Part shown: positions 6,648-10,973 of the stretch, in pieces | Position numbering within the stretch: the first letter of the stretch is position 1 | How the letters are laid out: each line of letters opens with the position of its first letter | Assembly (NCBI GenBank): GCA_023435545.1 | Contig: JAEYRQ010000507.1 | Span: forward strand, 1-10,973 | Source of the DNA: Pseudomonadota bacterium | GTDB taxonomy: Bacteria; Pseudomonadota; Alphaproteobacteria; Rhizobiales; Tepidamorphaceae | Direction: 5' to 3' | Length of the DNA: 10,973 nucleotides | Notes under the pieces: model-generated | Seen by the model: only the letters and a program-made list of their open reading frames with translations | What the model was told of the DNA's origin: nothing | The model's database searches: none | Position numbers and translations under genes: made by a program

Positions 6648-7793
6648 TCAGGCCGGAGTGCTGGTCTTCTTCAGGCTGGCGTCGTGCTCGCCCAGCGCGG
6701 GGGCGGGCGACGCCTGACGCGGGCGCTCGCCGTCGAAGGCGAGAGGTACGCCCATCAGCTGGAGGCCGCCGCTGTCAACCGACATGCCGAGCGCGGCCGT
6801 CTGCGGATGGCGGGCGACCTGGTCGACGGTGAGCAGCGGCGCATTGGGCACGCCGAGTTCGTCGAGACGGGCGGCGAGCTCGTCCGGCTGCCAGCGCGAC
6901 ACCGCCTCCTCGATGATCGGCAGCAGCTTGCGTCGGTTCCTCACGCGGGCGGCGTTGCTGGCGTAGTCAGGATCGGTTACCAGGGGCTTGAGACCCAGCA
7001 CCGAGCAGAGCTTGCGGAACAGGTTGTCGTTGCCGGCGGCGATCATCAGCCAGCCGTCGGCGGTCCGGTAGGCCTGGTAGGGGACGATCTCGGCAACGCC
7101 TGACCCGTAGGGCTTGCGCACATCGCCGGCTGCCTCGTAGCCGGCGAGCGGGATCGTCATCCAGGCCAGTCCGGTCTCGTAGAGCGAAGTCGAAACGCGG
7201 GTGCCCTCGCCGGTCTGGGCGCGGGCGATCAGGCTCGACAGCAGGCCGATCACGGTCCACATGCCCGACCCCATGTCGACCAGCGACACGCCGACGCGGA
7301 CAGGTGGGCGGTCGCCTTCTCCGGTTACGCTCATGATTCCGGTCGAGGCCTGCACCAGCGGGTCGTAGCCCGGCTTCCTGGCGAGCGGCCCCGTCGCGCC
7401 GAACGCACCGATGTCGCACCAGATCAGGGAGGGCTTCTCGGTGCGCAGGATTTCCGGCGTCAGCCCGAACCGCTCGAGGATGCCGGGTCGCAGGTTCTGG
7501 ATGACGGCATCCGCTTCCTCGACGATCAGGCGGCGCAGAAATGCCGCGTCGTCGGGATCGGCGTAATTGACGGTGATACCTTCCTTGCCGCGGTTCAGCG
7601 CCGCGAAGGAGGAGGAGGTATCGCCCCAGAAGGGCGGGCCCCAGCCGCGCGCGTAGTCGCCGCCGTCCGGGTTCTCGACCTTGATGACGCGCGCCCCGAG
7701 GTCGGCCAGGATCAGTCCGGCATAGGGAGCCGCGACGCTGTGGCCGAGCTCGACGACGACGATGCCGTCGAGCGGTTTGCGGTGATCCATCAT
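6648..7793 (-). CDS. Family III CoA transferase (CaiB/BaiF)
   Basis: A 381-residue CaiB/BaiF (formyl-CoA transferase type) enzyme, which moves CoA between carboxylic acids and their thioesters and normally works as an interlocked dimer. The N-terminus 'GIVVVELGHSVAAPYAGLILADLGARVIKVE' spans 10-40, followed by 'GGDYARGWGPPFW' (44-56), 'LNRGKEGITVNY' (67-78) and 'QNLRPGILERFGL' (99-111). D173 in 'GVSLVDMGSGM' matches the catalytic aspartate (Asp169 in formyl-CoA transferase) that forms the acyl-aspartyl anhydride. Human SUGCT of this family uses glutarate and hydroxymethylglutarate as acceptors, which would suit an operon with an HMG-CoA lyase, but the acceptor cannot be read from sequence. It begins the operon, with tandem ATGs at 7793 and 7790; neither has a strong ribosome binding site (GGTGG lies adjacent), so the exact start is uncertain by one codon. 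Confidence 0.92.
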   Translation of the reverse strand: MMDHRKPLDGIVVVELGHSVAAPYAGLILADLGARVIKVENPDGGDYARGWGPPFWGDTSSSFAALNRGKEGITVNYADPDDAAFLRRLIVEEADAVIQNLRPGILERFGLTPEILRTEKPSLIWCDIGAFGATGPLARKPGYDPLVQASTGIMSVTGEGDRPPVRVGVSLVDMGSGMWTVIGLLSSLIARAQTGEGTRVSTSLYETGLAWMTIPLAGYEAAGDVRKPYGSGVAEIVPYQAYRTADGWLMIAAGNDNLFRKLCSVLGLKPLVTDPDYASNAARVRNRRKLLPIIEEAVSRWQPDELAARLDELGVPNAPLLTVDQVARHPQTAALGMSVDSGGLQLMGVPLAFDGERPRQASPAPALGEHDASLKKTSTPA

Positions 7794-7816
7794 CCACCGC
7801 TCGCTTGTCGCGCAAA

Positions 7817-7845
7817 CGGTAATGTGGCAACGTGCGGCTCGTCAA
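7817..7845 (-). promoter_or_regulatory. Candidate promoter of the six-gene minus-strand operon
   Basis: On the minus strand TTGACG (7840-7845) is followed after 17 bases by TTACCG (7817-7822). The -35 is a 5/6 match and the -10 is weak. It lies immediately upstream of the CoA transferase and its -35 abuts the palindromic site at 7845-7858. Confidence 0.4.
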
Positions 7846-7851
7846 TATAAC
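7824..7851 (+). promoter_or_regulatory. Candidate promoter of the acyl-CoA synthetase gene
   Basis: GTGGCA (7824-7829), 16 bases, then TATAAC (7846-7851), a 5/6 match to the -10 consensus. The -10 lies inside the palindromic site at 7845-7858, and transcription from here would give a leader of about 60 bases. It overlaps the divergent candidate promoter, so one bound protein could control both directions. Confidence 0.4.
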
Positions 7852-7858
7852 GTTTCAT
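7845..7858. promoter_or_regulatory. Putative operator, imperfect copy (ATATAACGTTTCAT)
   Basis: It matches the perfect palindrome at 9544-9557 at 12 of 14 positions. The right half is identical and continues into CA, giving a shared 12-mer AACGTTTCATCA. It lies in the 126-base divergent spacer over predicted promoter elements of both genes. A central CG flanked by an A/T-rich half-site is typical of LacI-family operators; the regulator itself is not in the window. Confidence 0.55.
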
Positions 7859-7919
7859 CAAATCGCATCTGCCCCATCGGCGGCTGGCACGACAGGGTGT
7901 CGGATGCGTCGGGAGGATC

Positions 7920-9500
7920 ATGAAGCCGATATCCTGGAAGTCCGAATGGCTGCCGCTCGCCAGCCAGCACGCCCGCCGGATCGCGGTGACCGATGCCCGC
8001 GGCGATGTCACCTATGCGGAGCTCTACGCCGCCGCCGCGGGAGTCGCCATCCGCCTCCTAGATGCGGGAGTGAGGCCCGGCGCGCCGGTGGCGACTATGC
8101 TGCCCAACGGCCGGGAGGCGGTCGCCGCCAGCCTCGGCGTGGCGCTGGCCGGCGCGGCCGAGGCGCCGATCAATCCGGGGTTTTCCACAGGCGAGGCACG
8201 ACACTGCCTCAGCGTCGCCGGCGCGCGGCTGCTGCTGACGTCGTTGGCACTCGACACCGGCTTCGCGGGCGCGGGCGAAGGCTGCGAGGTGATCGCGGTC
8301 GAGGACGTCGGGCCTGTGACATTGGGTAGCCTGCCGGATATCCACGTCGATCCCGGCACCTGGGGACGGATCATGTTCACCTCGGGAACGACTGGAAAGC
8401 CCAAGGGAATAGTGCATTCGCACGGCGGCCGGTGGATAGCCAACATCCTGCAGCGCGCCAGCATGCCGGTGGCGGCAGCGCCCGGCCGGCGCATCCTGCT
8501 GATGACGCCGTATTCGCACGGGGCGAGCCTTCTGACCCAGGCCTTCCTGGACGGCGGCGCCTCGGTGCTGCTCACCAGTGGTGTGGAGCCGGAGGCGGTG
8601 CGCCGGGTGCTGCGTGGCGGAGAGGTCGACCAGATCTTCGCGCCTCCGACCGTGCTGTCGAAACTCGTCGAAGCGTTGGACGGCGAGAGAATTACAGCGA
8701 TCTCAGCGATCTTCACCGGTACAGCGCCGCTGTCAGCCGAGCTTTATGCGCGGGCGAGAGCCATCTTCGGTCCGGTGGTCCGCATCACCTTCGGCAAGAC
8801 CGAGGTGTTCAACCCAATCACCGTGCTGACGCCGGAAGAGACCGACCGCTGGTATCGCGACCGCGTATCGCAGTCCAGCATCTGCGTGGGCTGGCCCGCC
8901 AGCGGCGTCGAGGTGGTGATCGGCGAGGAAGAGGCAGCTCCGCCGGATTTTCCCGCCGAGGCCGCCGAGCCAGACCAACCGCGCATGGGGCCAGTGCTCA
9001 TCCGCGCCCAGCACATGCTGGTCGCCACGCTGGCCGAAGGCCAGGTGATCGAGCACGGTCCCGAAGAATTTCACCGCACCGGTGACCTCGGGTTCGTTGA
9101 CGACGACGGGCGGCTGCATCTGGTCGGGCGGGAGGCGGACGTGATCAAGACCGGCGGCTACCGGGTGACGCCGGAGGAAATCGAGGCGCAGTTGCGCCCG
9201 CTGCTGCCCGGCGGCGAAATTGTCGTGGTGGGGCTTCCGTCCGCCTATTGGGGGGAGGTGATCGCGGCGGCCGTCGCCGGTGCGCCCGAGGGCTGGGAGG
9301 AGGCACTCGCGCCAGCCATCGAGGCGATGACGAAGTACAAGCGGCCGCGGATCCTCGCCGAGATTGCCGCAATTCCCCGCAACGCCATGGGCAAGATCGT
9401 GCGCGGTCGGGTCCGCGAGGCCATCCTGGAAGGCAATCGCTACGTCGACGGCCGCTATCCACGGCTGGAGCCGGGCGACGACGCAGAATCCGCCGCGTGA
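7920..9500 (+). CDS. AMP-forming acyl-CoA synthetase (class I adenylate-forming enzyme)
   Basis: A 526-residue acyl-CoA ligase that would activate a carboxylic acid with ATP to an acyl-AMP and then to the CoA thioester. The phosphate loop 'FTSGTTGKPKGI' spans 153-164; the A5 motif reads 'FGKTE' (291-295) where YGxTE is usual; 'HRTGDLGFVDDDGRLHLVGR' (385-404) carries the ribose-binding Asp and the domain hinge; 'IKTGGYRVTPEEIE' (409-422) opens the C-terminal domain; K492 in 'PRNAMGKI' is the adenylation lysine. The lysine in the A5 motif sits near the acyl pocket and could favour a substrate with a second acidic group, but that is speculation. The ATG at 7920 follows GGGAGG after three bases. 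It is transcribed divergently from the CoA transferase operon and shares its control region, so the locus has two possible ways to load CoA. The substrate is unknown. Confidence 0.92.
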   Translation: MKPISWKSEWLPLASQHARRIAVTDARGDVTYAELYAAAAGVAIRLLDAGVRPGAPVATMLPNGREAVAASLGVALAGAAEAPINPGFSTGEARHCLSVAGARLLLTSLALDTGFAGAGEGCEVIAVEDVGPVTLGSLPDIHVDPGTWGRIMFTSGTTGKPKGIVHSHGGRWIANILQRASMPVAAAPGRRILLMTPYSHGASLLTQAFLDGGASVLLTSGVEPEAVRRVLRGGEVDQIFAPPTVLSKLVEALDGERITAISAIFTGTAPLSAELYARARAIFGPVVRITFGKTEVFNPITVLTPEETDRWYRDRVSQSSICVGWPASGVEVVIGEEEAAPPDFPAEAAEPDQPRMGPVLIRAQHMLVATLAEGQVIEHGPEEFHRTGDLGFVDDDGRLHLVGREADVIKTGGYRVTPEEIEAQLRPLLPGGEIVVVGLPSAYWGEVIAAAVAGAPEGWEEALAPAIEAMTKYKRPRILAEIAAIPRNAMGKIVRGRVREAILEGNRYVDGRYPRLEPGDDAESAA

Positions 9501-9513
9501 GCCATTCGGAGTG

Positions 9514-9543
9514 TTGACACGAGCTCCGATGCGACGATACGGT
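9514..9543 (+). promoter_or_regulatory. Candidate promoter of the hydantoinase A-like gene
   Basis: A perfect TTGACA (9514-9519) is followed after 18 bases by TACGGT (9538-9543), a weak -10. The palindrome at 9544-9557 starts right after the -10, where a bound repressor would block initiation. This puts a separate promoter in the 149-base gap after the synthetase gene rather than simple read-through. Confidence 0.45.
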
Positions 9544-9557
9544 ATGAAACGTTTCAT
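9544..9557. promoter_or_regulatory. Putative operator, perfect 14-bp palindrome ATGAAACGTTTCAT
   Basis: Every base pairs with its mirror position around a central CG. It is placed between a candidate promoter and the hydantoinase A-like gene, and shares AACGTTTCATCA with the divergent spacer at 7849-7860. The core AAACGTTT resembles LacI/PurR-type operators. The rest of 9501-9649 holds the promoter and the ribosome binding site (GGAGG, 9641-9645); no terminator is seen. Confidence 0.65.
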
Positions 9558-9649
9558 CACCGGCGGCTCGCAAATCCCCGGGATGGGCGGGCTCGACTCA
9601 TTCCAAGTGGTCGGGCGGTGAACGAAAAGACACACTGACTGGAGGACGC

Positions 9650-10973
9650 ATGCGGCGGGTCGGCATCGATGTGGGCGGAACGTTCACGGACGTCGTCATG
9701 TTCGACGATGCCAGCGGCGCGGTATGGTCCACCAAGGTCCCGACAACCCCGCATGATCCGACCGTCGGCGCGCTCGACGGCCTGAAGGCGATCGTCTCGC
9801 TCAGCGAGTCGAGGCCAGGAGCGGTGGATTTCGTCGGCCACGGCACCACGATCGCCACCAACATGGTGATCGAGGGCAAGGGCGCGAAGACTGGCTTGAT
9901 CACCACCCGCGGCTTCCGCGACATCCTGGAGCTCAGGCGCGGCTGGCGGCACGATCGGGCCGATCTTTACGATCTGTTCTTCGAGGCGCCGCGCGAACTC
10001 GTTCCACGTTTCCTTCGGCGCGAGGTGAACGAGCGCATCGCCTATGACGGCTCGGTGGAGACCGGGCTCGACGAGGCGGATCTGGACGAGTGCCTCGAGG
10101 GCCTGAGAGGCGACGGCGTCGAGGCGCTGGCAATCTGCTTCATGAACTCGCCGGTGAACGAGGCGCACGAGCGCCAGGCGCTCGGCCGCGTGCGCGAACG
10201 GGTAAACGATGTCTTCGTGACCGGCTCGGTCGAGGTGAATCCCGAGATCATGGAGTACGAGCGCACCTGCACGACCGTGGTGAACGCGATGCTCGGGCCG
10301 CGCTGCGGCCAGTACGCGACCACCTTCACCCGCAAGGCGCGGGAGCTCGGAATCGAGGCAGACATCTACTTCATGCAGTCCAACGGCGGTTTGACTCCGC
10401 CGGAGGCGATCAACGAGCGGCCGGTGACGCTGCTGGCCTCCGGTCCGGCCGGCGGCGTGACCGCGGTCGCCAGGCTCTGCGAGCGCATGGGGATCGCCAA
10501 CGCGATCGCCGGCGACATGGGCGGGACCAGCTTCGACGTGTCGCTGGTGCGCGAGGCGCGCCCGGAGATGCGCAATTCGACGCTGCTCAACACCTACACG
10601 ATCCGCTGTCCCAACATCGACATCATCTCGATCGGCGCCGGCGGCGGCTCCATCGCGTGGATCGACGGGGCAGGGGGCATGCGCATCGGGCCGGAGAGCG
10701 CGGGCGCGGATCCAGGACCGGCATGCTATAGCCGCGGCGGCACCCGACCGACCGTCACCGACTGCAATCTCGTGCTCGGCCATGTCGACCCGGGCAGCTT
10801 CATGGGAGGCGACTTCAAGCTGGACGTCGCGGCGGCGCGCCGGGCGATCGAGGAGCATCTTTCTGGACCGCTCGGCGTCAGCGTCGAGGATGCCGCGCTG
10901 TCGGTCCGCCAGGTCGCCAACGCGCTGATGGCCCAGGCGATGCGGCTGGTCTCGGTCGAGCGCGGCTACGACC
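9650..10973 (+). CDS. Hydantoinase A / oxoprolinase family protein (3' end beyond window)
   Basis: The first 441 codons are present with no stop before the window edge; family members run to about 680-700 residues, so roughly a third is missing. These proteins use ATP to activate a carbonyl or amide and usually need a HyuB-type partner; relatives include N-methylhydantoinase, 5-oxoprolinase, acetone and acetophenone carboxylases and caprolactamase. Visible motifs are the phosphate-binding 'GIDVGGTFTDVV' (5-16), 'GHGTTIATN' (63-71), 'EYERTCTTVVNAMLGP' (202-217), 'QSNGG' (243-247), 'ASGPAGGV' (263-270), 'GDMGGTSFDVSLV' (288-300) and 'IGAGGGSIAWID' (328-339) followed by 'IGPESAGADPGPACY' (346-360). 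The ATG at 9650 has GGAGG four bases upstream and gives the canonical N-terminus. A HyuB gene would be expected just downstream. The substrate cannot be assigned. Confidence 0.93.
   Translation, partial: MRRVGIDVGGTFTDVVMFDDASGAVWSTKVPTTPHDPTVGALDGLKAIVSLSESRPGAVDFVGHGTTIATNMVIEGKGAKTGLITTRGFRDILELRRGWRHDRADLYDLFFEAPRELVPRFLRREVNERIAYDGSVETGLDEADLDECLEGLRGDGVEALAICFMNSPVNEAHERQALGRVRERVNDVFVTGSVEVNPEIMEYERTCTTVVNAMLGPRCGQYATTFTRKARELGIEADIYFMQSNGGLTPPEAINERPVTLLASGPAGGVTAVARLCERMGIANAIAGDMGGTSFDVSLVREARPEMRNSTLLNTYTIRCPNIDIISIGAGGGSIAWIDGAGGMRIGPESAGADPGPACYSRGGTRPTVTDCNLVLGHVDPGSFMGGDFKLDVAAARRAIEEHLSGPLGVSVEDAALSVRQVANALMAQAMRLVSVERGYD

Noticed and set aside
5802..7103. Open frame of 433 codons on the plus strand
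   Set aside because: Antisense to the hydratase and CoA transferase genes, with low-complexity composition and no recognisable domain.
9532..9621. Short open frame across the palindrome
   Set aside because: No ribosome binding site or family similarity was seen, and the stretch is better explained as promoter and operator DNA.
8733..9635. Open frame of 300 codons on the minus strand
   Set aside because: Antisense to the end of the acyl-CoA synthetase gene and the spacer after it; no domain is seen.
9557..10858. Open frame of 433 codons on the minus strand
   Set aside because: Antisense to the hydantoinase A-like gene, whose conserved motifs are all on the plus strand.

Overview
The window is GC-rich (roughly two thirds G+C by eye), densely packed and free of visible mobile elements, RNA genes or CRISPR. 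Gene families, codon bias and gene packing suggest an alphaproteobacterium, perhaps of the Hyphomicrobiales or Rhodobacterales. That is an inference from style; there is no phylogenetic marker. It looks like a catabolic locus for an organic acid that is converted to CoA thioesters.

Layout: (1) 1-1251, plus strand: a metal-dependent amidohydrolase of the prolidase/imidazolonepropionase-like group. (2) 1352-7793, minus strand: a tight six-gene operon read right to left. Its order is family III CoA transferase, crotonase-fold hydratase, HMG-CoA lyase, acyl-CoA dehydrogenase, MmgE/PrpD protein and MBL-fold hydrolase. Gaps between genes are 12 to 35 bases. (3) 7794-7919: a divergent control region. 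(4) 7920-9500, plus strand: an AMP-forming acyl-CoA synthetase. (5) 9501-9649: a second control region carrying a perfect 14-bp palindrome. (6) 9650 to the window end, plus strand: the first 441 codons of a hydantoinase A/oxoprolinase family protein, cut by the edge.

How the genes may work together: the CoA transferase or the synthetase would load an acid onto CoA, the dehydrogenase would introduce a double bond, the hydratase would add water, and the HMG-CoA lyase would cleave the product to acetyl-CoA and acetoacetate. The hydratase resembles 3-methylglutaconyl-CoA hydratase and the lyase keeps all recognised HMG-CoA lyase active-site residues. The dehydrogenase has its probable catalytic glutamate at the isovaleryl-CoA dehydrogenase position. 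This is the lower half of leucine/isovalerate catabolism without the biotin-dependent methylcrotonyl-CoA carboxylase, so the operon may enter the pathway from a pre-made C6 dicarboxylate such as 3-methylglutarate. The role of the MmgE/PrpD and MBL proteins in this scheme is unknown.

The two control regions share a 12-base sequence (AACGTTTCATCA) within related palindromes. The palindromes lie over predicted promoter elements and look like operators of one transcription factor, possibly of LacI type, that is not encoded here. If so, the six-gene operon, the synthetase and the hydantoinase-type gene belong to one regulon.
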